Of a stretch of DNA of 64,000 nt, positions 56,577 through 64,000 are shown piece by piece. Both the position numbers and the translations under genes were made by a program. Source of the DNA: Parvibaculum lavamentivorans DS-1 (GTDB taxonomy: Bacteria > Pseudomonadota > Alphaproteobacteria > Parvibaculales > Parvibaculaceae); contig NC_009719.1 of assembly GCF_000017565.1 (NCBI RefSeq), forward strand, positions 682,001-746,000, read 5' to 3'. Within the stretch, counting starts at the first letter, position 1; every line of letters starts with the position of its first letter. The notes under the pieces are model-generated. The model ran no database searches. It was not told the origin of the DNA and saw nothing but the letters and a program-made list of their open reading frames with translations.

Positions 56577-57851
56577 ATGTCCGTTGAAGTGACCCGTCTC
56601 GAAAACGGCCTCACAATCGTGACCGACAGCATGCCCCATCTGCAGACGACCTCCGTCGGCGTCTGGGTGAATACGGGCGCCCGCCATGAGAGCGTGCGCG
56701 AGCATGGCGTCTCGCACATGCTCGAACATATGGCGTTCAAGGGAACCGAACGCCGCTCGGCGCTGGCCATTGCCGAAGAGATCGAGACGGTGGGCGGCCA
56801 TCTCAATGCCCACACGACCCACGAGGCGACGGCCTATTATGCGCGCGTGCTTCGGCAGGACCTGCCGCTGGCGGTCGATATTCTCTCCGACATCCTGCAG
56901 AACTCGGTCTTCGATCCCGAGGAAGTAGAGCGCGAGCGCGGCGTCATCATTTCCGAGATCGGCCAGGCGCATGACACGCCGGACGATGTGGTGTTCGACG
57001 ACCTGTTGGAGGCGGCTTATCCCGGCCAGCCGCTCGGCCGCTCGATCCTCGGCACGGTGGATACGGTATCCGCTTTCAGCCGCGACGAGCTTCAGGGCTA
57101 TATGGGGCAGCGTTATCTCGCGCCCGGCATGGTGCTCGCGGCGGCGGGCGGTCTTGAGCATGAGCAGCTTGTGCGGCTTGCCCGCGAACGCTTCGGCGAC
57201 CTGCCGCGCCGGGTGACGAACGGCGCCGAGCGCGCGGTCTTCAGCAGCGGCGAGCGCCGCAAGGATCGTGACCTTGAACAGGTGCATCTGGCGCTGGCCT
57301 TTGAAGGGCCGACCTATGGCGACCCCGATTACTACACCGCGCAGGTCTTTTCCGGCGTGCTGGGCGGGGGCATGTCGTCCCGCCTCTTCCAGGAAGTGCG
57401 CGAGAAGCGCGGCCTCTGCTATTCGGTCTTCGCCTTCTCTTGGTCCTTCGCCGATACCGGCGTCTTCGGGCTATATGCCGGCACCGCGCCCGACCATGTG
57501 GCCGAGCTGATGCCTGTGCTCTCCGGCGAGATGGGCCGCATCGGCGAGGATGCGACGGAAGAGGAAACCGCCCGCGCCCGCGCCCAGATCAAGGCGGGCC
57601 TGCTGATGGGGCTCGAAAGCTCCTCGTCGCGGGCCGAGCAGATCGCGCGTCAATACATGATCCATGGACGTGTGCTGCCGATCGACGAACTGGTGGCGAA
57701 GGTGGATGCGGTGGATGCCGCCGCCGTGCGCCGCTATGCGGGAAGGCTCCTGAGCGGCCCCGGCCTCGCGCTTTCCGCCATCGGCCCCCTCGCCGGCAAG
57801 GACGGCGGACTTGAATCCTACGACCGGATCGCGGCAAGATTTACACACTAG
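56577..57851 (+). CDS. M16 family zinc peptidase (processing peptidase-like)
   Basis: 424 aa; the ATG at 56577 is preferred because AAGGAG lies 7 bp before it (the ATG at 56571 is too close). The inverted zinc motif HxxEH is HMLEHMAFKGT, and the downstream glutamate is in EVERERGVIISEI. Related to the beta subunit of the mitochondrial processing peptidase; the substrate in bacteria is not settled. The normal C-terminal domain is present, so it is probably active. Confidence 0.93.
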   Translation: MSVEVTRLENGLTIVTDSMPHLQTTSVGVWVNTGARHESVREHGVSHMLEHMAFKGTERRSALAIAEEIETVGGHLNAHTTHEATAYYARVLRQDLPLAVDILSDILQNSVFDPEEVERERGVIISEIGQAHDTPDDVVFDDLLEAAYPGQPLGRSILGTVDTVSAFSRDELQGYMGQRYLAPGMVLAAAGGLEHEQLVRLARERFGDLPRRVTNGAERAVFSSGERRKDRDLEQVHLALAFEGPTYGDPDYYTAQVFSGVLGGGMSSRLFQEVREKRGLCYSVFAFSWSFADTGVFGLYAGTAPDHVAELMPVLSGEMGRIGEDATEEETARARAQIKAGLLMGLESSSSRAEQIARQYMIHGRVLPIDELVAKVDAVDAAAVRRYAGRLLSGPGLALSAIGPLAGKDGGLESYDRIAARFTH

Positions 57852-57910
57852 CGCCGCGAACAAGGAGGTGGCCATGAAGGCCGCCCGTCGCGGAGGGGGC
57901 GGCCCGTTTC

Positions 57911-58498
57911 ATGGCATTTCTTCGCTCTATGTCGAAGCCGGACATGGCGCCGCTGATTCTCGGTCACGGCGTCTATCTGCGCACGCCGCAGCTGCCGGAT
58001 CATGGCGCATGGGCGGACCTCAGAAGCCGCAGCCGGGACTTCCTGACCCCCTGGGAGCCGATCTGGCCGGCCGACGACCTGACCAGAACCGCCTTCCGGC
58101 GGCGCATCCGCCGCTATCAGCGCGAAATCCGTGAGGACCATGCCTACCCCTTTTTCATCTTTCGTGAGGAAGATGATGTTCTGCTGGGCGGGTGCACGCT
58201 TTCGGGGGTGCAGCGGGGCGTTCAGCAGAGCTGCACGCTGGGCTATTGGGCGGGGGAAGTGTTCGCGGGCCGGGGCTATGTGACGGCGGCGGTGCGGGCA
58301 CTTGTCCCCTATGTGTTCGAGGAGCTGAAATTGCACAGGCTGCAAGCTGCCTGCCTGCCGGAAAACGAGCGCTCGCGCGCCGTCCTGCGCAAATGCGGCT
58401 TCACCGAAGAAGGTATTGCGCGAGGCTATCTCCGCATCAACGGCGCGTGGCGCGATCATGTCGTCTACGCCATTCTGCGCGACGATCCGCGCCAATAG
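57911..58498 (+). CDS. RimJ/RimL-like GNAT acetyltransferase
   Basis: 195 aa from [92 protein letters not shown] is typical of N-terminal acetyltransferases of ribosomal proteins. The strongest ribosome-binding site nearby (AAGGAGG) precedes an out-of-frame ATG at 57874, so the exact start needs care. Confidence 0.9.
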   Translation: MAFLRSMSKPDMAPLILGHGVYLRTPQLPDHGAWADLRSRSRDFLTPWEPIWPADDLTRTAFRRRIRRYQREIREDHAYPFFIFREEDDVLLGGCTLSGVQRGVQQSCTLGYWAGEVFAGRGYVTAAVRALVPYVFEELKLHRLQAACLPENERSRAVLRKCGFTEEGIARGYLRINGAWRDHVVYAILRDDPRQ

Positions 58499-58517
58499 GA
58501 CAAGGAGTTTTCTTCCG

Positions 58518-61493
58518 ATGCGGCGAGGGGGCCCGATGAAGGCGCGCATGGCGCATGCGCTGGCGGCGCTGGTTTTGGCGTTGCCGATGACGCTCGCGCC
58601 GACAATGTCGCGCGCGCTCGACGCCGTTGCCATGGACGACAAACGTCCCGTCGTGGACCTCACGCCTTATGTGGAGAACTTCGCCGCGGCAGGCCGCAAG
58701 CTCACGATCGAACCGCCATCAAACGGCACCGCCGACATCGACACGGCGCCCGCCCGCGACATGGACGGGGAAGAGAATGCCGATGCCGCCAGCATGGAGG
58801 ACGGCTCCATCGTGCTGTCGGACGGCGAGGGCAATGCTTCGGGCATGTGGCGCGCGGTGGCGCTGCGCAACCGGAGCGAAGACCTGGTGACGCGGCTTCT
58901 GGTGGCGGACCGGCGAAGCGACGGACTTCTCGGTTTCTTCTGGCCGCAGCCGCATATCGAAATCGGCCGCGCGGTGACGGCCGGCGGCGAGGACCCGATC
59001 CCCGCACCGGCCGAAGCCTGGCCGGGCTTTGCGGTTTTCTCCCTCACCGGCAATCCCGAAACCAGCATGACGGTGGCGCTTCACGCCGAAGAGGAAACCG
59101 ACGCCGGCATCTATCTCTGGCACGCGGAAGCCTGGTCTTCTTTCACGCGCCGTCTTTCGCTGATCGAAGGCGGGATGCTGGCCGTGGTCGCAGCCTTTGC
59201 CATCTACATGGCGGCGCTTGGCGTGCTGACCGGCGTGGCGGCTGCGCGTGCGACGGCGGCGCTGCTCGGCGCGGGCTTCCTCGTGCTGCTCGGGGAGTTC
59301 GGCTATCTCGCCATGATCTTTTCGCTCTCGCCATGGTGGGATCTCGTCTTCCGCACCATCGCGCTGGCGCTGTTCGGCTCCGCCGTCTTCATGCTGGAGC
59401 GGTTCTTCCTCGAAAGCGAACGCCACTCGGCAACGCTCGCCATGGTTTCCCGATGGCTCGGCTATGCCGTGCTGGCGGGCATTCCGCTCGCCTTCCTCAC
59501 CGCGTCGGGGGCTGCGCTTTATGTGCGCCTCTTCCTTGCCGTGGCGCTTCTCGCAGGCGCGCCGCTGGTGGTGATGGCGGCATTGCGCGGCGTGCGCCCG
59601 GCGCAATTGCTCATTCCCGGCGCCGCGCTCTTTGCGATTGCGGGTTTCTTTTCCGCCTTCCATGCGGCGGGCTGGGTGCCCGGCACTTTCGCGGGAACCG
59701 TCTTTGCGGGCGGCATATTCACCACCGCGCTGACGCTTTTTGCATTCGCCGCCGCCTATCACGCACAAGGCGGACGCCGCCGCGCCGATATCGGCACGCT
59801 TCGCAGCGAGCAGCGCCACGCCTTCGCGCTGTCCGGCGCGCGCATGGGCGTATGGGACTGGGACATCGCGGGGGACAAGCTCTATGTGTCGCCTTCCGTT
59901 GAAGCCATGCTCGGCCTCGATGCGGGAACGCTGGATGGCAATGAAGTCGCATGGCGCGAGCACATGCATCCCGCCGACCGGGAAACCTATCGCAACGCTC
60001 TCAATGCCTATATCGAGCGCGGCACGGTGTCCTTCACGCTCGATTTCCGTATGCGGCACTCGGATGGCGTTTTCCGCTGGGTGGCGCTCAATGCAAGCTG
60101 CGTCGCCGGGCCGGAGAACTATGCGACGCGTTGCATCGGGACCGTGCGCGATATTTCCGCGCAGAAGCACGCAGAGGAAAGGCTCATGCATGACAGCGTG
60201 CATGACAGCCTGACCGGATTGCCCAACCGCGCGCTCTTCATGGACCGCATGAGCCGGGCCATCCGCCGCCGCGGGCTTCTGGAACGGCCACGCGCGGCAC
60301 TGCTGCTGATCGATCTCGACCGCTTCAAAACGGTCAATGACAGTCTCGGCCATTCGGGCGGCGATGCGCTGCTGATAGCGATTGCGCGGCGGCTTGAATC
60401 CCTCGTCACGCAGGACGATACGGTGGCGCGGATCGACGGCGATGCCTTCGCCGTATTGCTGACGACGCGGACCGAACGCGAGGACGCGCTCGCCTTCGCC
60501 GAGCAGGCGAGTGAATTTCTGCGACAGCCTATCGAGGTGGCGGGCCACGAGGTCTATCCGACATGTTCCGTCGGTGTCGCGATCTGCGAGGACGCGCATG
60601 AACATCCCGAAGAGCTGTTTACCGAAGCCGAAATCGCGATGTACCGCGCCAAACGCTCGGGCAAGGCGCGGATCGAACTTTTTGAACCGGGGATGCGCTC
60701 CGAGACCGACGATCATCTGACGCTCGAAACCGACCTCCGCCACGCCATCGAGCGCAGGGAGATGGAGCTTTACTACCAGCCGATCATGTCGCTCACCGAT
60801 GGCGGCGTGCGCGGCTTCGAGGCGCTGATCCGCTGGAACCACCCGAAAGAGGGGTTGCTCGCGCCGGACAATTTCGTGCCACTGGCGGAAGAGCTTGGCG
60901 TCATCACGGAGATCGGCCGTTTTGCGCTGCGCGCCGCGAGCGAGGAACTGGCGACCTGGCAGAAGCTTTTCCCGATGGAGCGCGCGCTGACCGTGAGCGT
61001 CAACGTATCGAGCAGGCAGCTTCTGCGCCACGACCTGATCGACGATGTGAAGCGCGTGCTGAACCGCATTGACATCGAGCGCGGAACGCTGAAGCTGGAA
61101 GTCACGGAATCGCTGGTGATGGAGAACCCCGAATTCGCCGCCAGCATGCTGACGCGCATCAAGGCGCTGGGGGCAGGGCTGTCGCTTGACGATTTCGGCA
61201 CCGGCTATTCGAGCCTGAGCTACCTGCAACGCTTTCCCTTCGACACGCTGAAGGTCGACCGCTCATTCGTGGCCGGCATGTCTGTCGATCGCGAAACGCC
61301 GCTCATCATCCGCTCGATGGTGACGCTGGCGCATGATCTCGGCATGGAGGTCGTGGCGGAAGGAACGGAAAGCGAGAGCCAGGCGCGCGACCTGGCGGAT
61401 ATGGGCTGCGATTACGGGCAGGGATATTATTTCGGGCAGCCGATGCGCGCGGCCGAAGCCCTCGACTTCATCGCGCATCACTGGCAGCGATAA
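58518..61493 (+). CDS. 7TM-PAS-GGDEF-EAL protein with degenerate GGDEF motif
   Basis: About 991 aa (ATG at 58536 possible). A signal peptide, a periplasmic 7TMR-DISMED2-like domain (about residues 30-175) and seven membrane helices (about 180-405) are followed by PAS (about 435-555), GGDEF (about 565-715) and EAL (about 735-985). The cyclase motif reads DGDAF, so the key glutamate is lost. The EAL side is intact ([35 protein letters not shown]), so c-di-GMP hydrolysis is likely, perhaps with the GGDEF as a GTP sensor. Confidence 0.9.
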   Translation: MRRGGPMKARMAHALAALVLALPMTLAPTMSRALDAVAMDDKRPVVDLTPYVENFAAAGRKLTIEPPSNGTADIDTAPARDMDGEENADAASMEDGSIVLSDGEGNASGMWRAVALRNRSEDLVTRLLVADRRSDGLLGFFWPQPHIEIGRAVTAGGEDPIPAPAEAWPGFAVFSLTGNPETSMTVALHAEEETDAGIYLWHAEAWSSFTRRLSLIEGGMLAVVAAFAIYMAALGVLTGVAAARATAALLGAGFLVLLGEFGYLAMIFSLSPWWDLVFRTIALALFGSAVFMLERFFLESERHSATLAMVSRWLGYAVLAGIPLAFLTASGAALYVRLFLAVALLAGAPLVVMAALRGVRPAQLLIPGAALFAIAGFFSAFHAAGWVPGTFAGTVFAGGIFTTALTLFAFAAAYHAQGGRRRADIGTLRSEQRHAFALSGARMGVWDWDIAGDKLYVSPSVEAMLGLDAGTLDGNEVAWREHMHPADRETYRNALNAYIERGTVSFTLDFRMRHSDGVFRWVALNASCVAGPENYATRCIGTVRDISAQKHAEERLMHDSVHDSLTGLPNRALFMDRMSRAIRRRGLLERPRAALLLIDLDRFKTVNDSLGHSGGDALLIAIARRLESLVTQDDTVARIDGDAFAVLLTTRTEREDALAFAEQASEFLRQPIEVAGHEVYPTCSVGVAICEDAHEHPEELFTEAEIAMYRAKRSGKARIELFEPGMRSETDDHLTLETDLRHAIERREMELYYQPIMSLTDGGVRGFEALIRWNHPKEGLLAPDNFVPLAEELGVITEIGRFALRAASEELATWQKLFPMERALTVSVNVSSRQLLRHDLIDDVKRVLNRIDIERGTLKLEVTESLVMENPEFAASMLTRIKALGAGLSLDDFGTGYSSLSYLQRFPFDTLKVDRSFVAGMSVDRETPLIIRSMVTLAHDLGMEVVAEGTESESQARDLADMGCDYGQGYYFGQPMRAAEALDFIAHHWQR

Positions 61494-61495
61494 AC

Positions 61496-62113
61496 TCAGG
61501 CGTGGCCTGCTTCGCCTGACAGCAGTGAAATGTTGATGCCGAGCTTCGCCAGCGCCTCGTGATATTTCGCATCGAGATTGCGCCCAAACAGAATATCGGG
61601 ATCGGGGTCGCAATGGAGCCAGCCATTGGCCTGTATCTCGGCATCGAGCTGGCCGGGCGCCCAGCCTGCATAACCGAGGGCGAGCAGCGCACGGCTCGGC
61701 CCGCAGCCGACGGCCATGGCGCGCAGAATATCGACGCTTGCCGTCAATCCGACATTCTCATCGACCGGCAAGGTCGATTCTTCCGAAAAGTAATCCTGCG
61801 TATGAAGAACGAAGCCGCGCCCCATTTCCACCGGCCCGCCGGCGAGGACGGGGCAGCCGATTTTTTCCGGCGACTGCGCGGGAGGAACATGAATGGCGAG
61901 TCGATCCAGCAGGTCCGGAAAGGTGATGTTCTGCGCGGGCTTGTTGACGACGATGCCCATGGCACCATCGGGATTGTGCACGCACATGTAAATGACGGTG
62001 CGCTCAAACCGGCTGTCGCCTATCGACGGCATGGCGATCAGCAATTTGCCCTCGAGGAAACCATCGTCTCCGGGGCGGTAACTCAAATCCGCCGACATAG
62101 GGCTCATGCTCAT
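61496..62113 (-). CDS. YqgE/AlgH family protein (UPF0301)
   Basis: 205 aa from MSMSPMSADL with GGAGG 5 bp upstream. The family pattern is GKLLIAMPSIGDSRFERTVIYMCVHNPDGAMGIVVNKP, VLAGGPVEMGRGFVLH and LLALGYAGWAPGQLDAEIQANGWL. The function is not well defined. It lies 2 bp from the end of the GGDEF-EAL gene and is divergent from the DsbD-N-like gene. Confidence 0.93.
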   Translation of the reverse strand: MSMSPMSADLSYRPGDDGFLEGKLLIAMPSIGDSRFERTVIYMCVHNPDGAMGIVVNKPAQNITFPDLLDRLAIHVPPAQSPEKIGCPVLAGGPVEMGRGFVLHTQDYFSEESTLPVDENVGLTASVDILRAMAVGCGPSRALLALGYAGWAPGQLDAEIQANGWLHCDPDPDILFGRNLDAKYHEALAKLGINISLLSGEAGHA

Positions 62114-62251
62114 GACTGCCTCCACGCCGCATGATGCGCACATCGCATCATCAATGAAATCCTGCACCCTCCTGCCTGCGATGTCACAGGTTTTTGTGAG
62201 CGGGTGGCCGCCACCGGATGATAAGGTGGCGTGAAAGGATGTGGCGCGATT

Positions 62252-63124
62252 ATGCGCGGCATCAAGCCGGGATCGGATGACGGAACGGAAATGCCGCGAA
62301 CTGCCCCATACAAGCCGGGATTCTTCTTGTTGTTGTGCGCGGCACTGCTTCTTTTTTCCGTGCCGGAACGGGCGGAGGCAAGCGGGGTGACGCGGCTCGC
62401 GCTTGTCGCCGCATCGACGGCGCATGATGGCGGGCCGGTGCTGGCCGGGCTCGACATGGGGCTCGACAGGGGCTGGAAGACCTATTGGCGGGAACCGGGC
62501 GATTCGGGCATCGCGCCCACCTTCGACTGGTCGCAATCGGAAAATGTCGCCGATATCGAACTCCGCTGGCCGGCGCCGCGCCGCTTCGACGATCCGGGCG
62601 ACATCACCTTCGGCTACACGGACGAGCTTCTGCTGCCGCTGCGCGTGACGCCGGCGGACCCGTCATTGCCGGTGACGCTGCGGCTCTCGCTGTTTTACGG
62701 CATCTGTTCGGACACCATCTGCGTGCCGCGTGAGGCGGAGCTTGAGCTGATGCTGCCGGCGGGCCCGGCGGAGGGCGGCATTATGCCGACGGCGGATGCG
62801 GCCCGTTTGCGCGCGGCGCTCGCCCGCGTGCCGGTGGCACCCGCCGATCCCGGCAGGCTGAGCGTGGGCTGGCGGCCGGATGCCGCGCCGACACTGGAGG
62901 TGCGCCTTCACCGCTGTGGAACCGGTTGCGTTCCGCCTGCGTTGATCGTCGACGGACCGGCAAACGTCTGGTTCGATACGCCGGCGGTGACGCGCGAGGG
63001 CGAGACGGTGCTCTACAGCGTGCCGGCGGAAGTATTGTCGACCGCCATGCTCGAAGGCGAGGAACTCGTCTTTATATTTTCCGGCCCGGACGAGGCCATG
63101 GCCTTTCGCAAGACATTGCCCTAG
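62252..63124 (+). CDS. Exported DsbD N-terminal-domain-like protein
   Basis: About 290 aa; the signal peptide is in PGFFLLLCAALLLFSVPERAEA and an alternative Met at 62291 would place it right at the N-terminus. Features are GLDRGWKTYWREPGDSGIAPTFDWSQSENV, PRRFDDPGDITFGYTDELLLPL and LSLFYGICSDTICVPREAELEL, the beta-sandwich with a cysteine pair that resembles DsbD/ScsB N-terminal domains. There is no membrane or thioredoxin part, so a partner is needed. Periplasmic thiol or copper-stress role is inferred. Confidence 0.85.
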   Translation: MRGIKPGSDDGTEMPRTAPYKPGFFLLLCAALLLFSVPERAEASGVTRLALVAASTAHDGGPVLAGLDMGLDRGWKTYWREPGDSGIAPTFDWSQSENVADIELRWPAPRRFDDPGDITFGYTDELLLPLRVTPADPSLPVTLRLSLFYGICSDTICVPREAELELMLPAGPAEGGIMPTADAARLRAALARVPVAPADPGRLSVGWRPDAAPTLEVRLHRCGTGCVPPALIVDGPANVWFDTPAVTREGETVLYSVPAEVLSTAMLEGEELVFIFSGPDEAMAFRKTLP

Positions 63125-63228
63125 GCCGGGCGCTGAGGTTCCGGCTGGCGGCGACCCGCGAATGAGGCTTTAATGCCGCCAACCGCACGGGCCGCGAGGC
63201 ACGCAGTGAAACAACCGAGGAGGCTCGC

Positions 63229-63717
63229 ATGACCATCAATGTCGGAGACAAGATTCCCGAAGCCACGCTGATGCAGATGACCGACAAAGGCCCCGCGCCG
63301 GTGAAGACCGGCGAGTTCTTCAAGGGGCGCAAGGTCGTGGTCTTCGCGCTGCCGGGCGCCTTCACGCCGACCTGCTCGAACCAGCACCTGCCGGGCTTCA
63401 TCAAGAATGCCGACACGATCAAGGGCAAGGGCGTGGACGAAATCGTCTGCCTCTCCGTCAACGACGCTTTCGTCATGGGCGCCTGGGGAAAGCAACAGGG
63501 CGCCGACAGCAAGGTGACGATGCTCGCCGACGGCAATGGCGACTTCACCAAGGCGCTCGGCCTTGAATTCGACGGCAGTAATTTCGGCATGGGCGTCCGC
63601 TCGTCGCGCTATTCCATGCTGGTCGATGACGGCGTTGTGAAAAGCCTCAACAAGGAGCCCGCGGGCGGCAAGGCCGAAGTGTCGGGCGCGGAAAACATCC
63701 TGCAGCAGTTGAGCTGA
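63229..63717 (+). CDS. Peroxiredoxin, Prx5 type
   Basis: 162 aa. The peroxidatic cysteine is in GAFTPTCSNQHLPGF, with EIVCLSVNDAFVMGAWGKQ and RSSRYSMLVDDGVVKSLN. It reduces hydroperoxides with glutathione or glutaredoxin, fitting the gshA gene in the same window. It has a ribosome-binding site GAGGAGG and is followed by a strong terminator. Confidence 0.95.
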   Translation: MTINVGDKIPEATLMQMTDKGPAPVKTGEFFKGRKVVVFALPGAFTPTCSNQHLPGFIKNADTIKGKGVDEIVCLSVNDAFVMGAWGKQQGADSKVTMLADGNGDFTKALGLEFDGSNFGMGVRSSRYSMLVDDGVVKSLNKEPAGGKAEVSGAENILQQLS

Positions 63718-63732
63718 TCTTTTCCGGTTGAG

Positions 63733-63764
63733 AAAAGCCTCCCCGGAAACGGGGAGGCTTTTTT
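63733..63764. terminator. Bidirectional rho-independent terminator
   Basis: AGCCTCCCCG and CGGGGAGGCT form a perfect 10-bp stem over GAAA, followed by TTTTTT and preceded by AAAA. It serves the convergent peroxiredoxin and rnhA genes. Confidence 0.92.
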
Positions 63765-64000
63765 ATTTCGACGGCAAATAGGGCGCCATGCCCTGACGGG
63801 CGAGCGCATCCGCGCGATCGTTCTCCGGATGATCGGAATGGCCTTTTACCCAGTGCCAGCTTACCTGATGCGTCGAGATTGCCGCTTCGAGTCGCCGCCA
63901 GAGTTCGGCATTCTTGACCGGCTGCTTGGCGGCATTCTTCCAGCCGTTCTTTTTCCAGCCGTGAATCCACTTGGTGATGCCGTCTTTCACATAGTTGGAA
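63763..64000 (-). CDS. rnhA: Ribonuclease HI, 3' part (cut by window edge)
   Basis: The frame is open to the window end. [26 protein letters not shown] is the handle region, and [24 protein letters not shown] holds the catalytic histidine and last aspartate. It degrades RNA in RNA-DNA hybrids. The upstream catalytic residues lie outside the window. The GTG at 63988-63990 is internal. Confidence 0.93.
   Translation of the reverse strand, partial: SNYVKDGITKWIHGWKKNGWKNAAKQPVKNAELWRRLEAAISTHQVSWHWVKGHSDHPENDRADALARQGMAPYLPSK

Noticed and set aside
57874-58134. A reading frame from the ATG after AAGGAGG, out of frame with the GNAT gene
   Set aside because: The ribosome-binding site is good, but the product is Arg/Ala/Gly/Pro-rich and overlaps the well-conserved GNAT sequence in another frame.
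58719-61229. An 836-codon open frame on the minus strand
   Set aside because: Antisense to the GGDEF-EAL gene with no recognisable domain; Arg/His/Gln-rich composition typical of a shadow frame.

Overview
The window is about 64 kb of a high-GC, gene-dense alphaproteobacterial chromosome. The evidence is the gene content and order: an aa3 oxidase operon followed by DUF983, surf1, thrC, an M16 peptidase and a GNAT gene; a tadA/rluB/rsmD cluster; a pmbA, CysQ-like phosphatase, DUF4170, msbA, DUF374, kdtA and lpxK cluster; a plant-type gshA close to rsmE and ubiA; DUF2093 and DUF6101 proteins; and the GC-rich palindromic repeats common in this class. The repeated lipid-catabolism genes would suit a Parvibaculum-like member of the Hyphomicrobiales, but this is inference that a database search would have to confirm. 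No rRNA, tRNA, CRISPR array, prophage or transposase gene was seen.

Layout. 0-4.4 kb: 3' part of a phosphofructokinase, a GNAT enzyme, an APH-like phosphotransferase and purD, with two copies of a composite repeat. 4.4-7 kb: xseA, DUF2093, M23 peptidase. 7-16.6 kb (minus strand): lipid A and envelope cluster (pmbA, CysQ-like phosphatase, DUF4170, tspO, msbA-type ABC exporter, DUF374, kdtA, lpxK, lpxL). 16.6-18.5 kb: macro-domain protein, arfB, and a toxin-first HigBA-like module with dyads in its control region. 18.5-26.7 kb: ubiD, DUF6101, enoyl-CoA hydratase, methyltransferase/ribF/HAD operon, rsmD/rluB and divergent tadA. 26.8-35.6 kb: acyl-CoA dehydrogenase, GST, a PAS histidine kinase with a PleC/DivJ-like core, a second APH-like kinase, a TetR-controlled fatty acid desaturase, a 58-aa protein with a strong promoter, and an MFS exporter. 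35.6-43.3 kb: ubiA, NUDIX, a membrane gene with an apparent in-frame stop, rsmE, a quinone reductase with an EcfG-type promoter, gshA between inverted repeats, a VOC protein, an AbrB/PIN toxin-antitoxin pair and a P-loop kinase. 43.3-47.1 kb: DinB, cupin, AraC regulator, tldD and an unknown gene. 47.6-55 kb: cytochrome c oxidase operon and assembly factors, without ctaG in its usual place, then an M32 carboxypeptidase. 55-64 kb: thrC, M16 protease, rimJ-like GNAT, a 7TM-PAS-GGDEF-EAL protein with a degenerate GGDEF motif, YqgE, a DsbD-N-like protein, peroxiredoxin and the 3' part of rnhA.

Most of the window is housekeeping. The observations most worth following are regulatory or structural: a three-unit Pho-box-like array upstream of ubiA; an EcfG-consensus promoter; TetR and toxin-antitoxin operators; a strongly expressed-looking 58-aa gene under two dyads; a 20-bp inverted repeat between dinB and cupin; about 150-bp multi-hairpin repeats, two of which bracket gshA in inverted orientation; a probable nonsense codon in a low-GC membrane gene; and the missing ctaG. 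I did not find a clear new multi-gene system.
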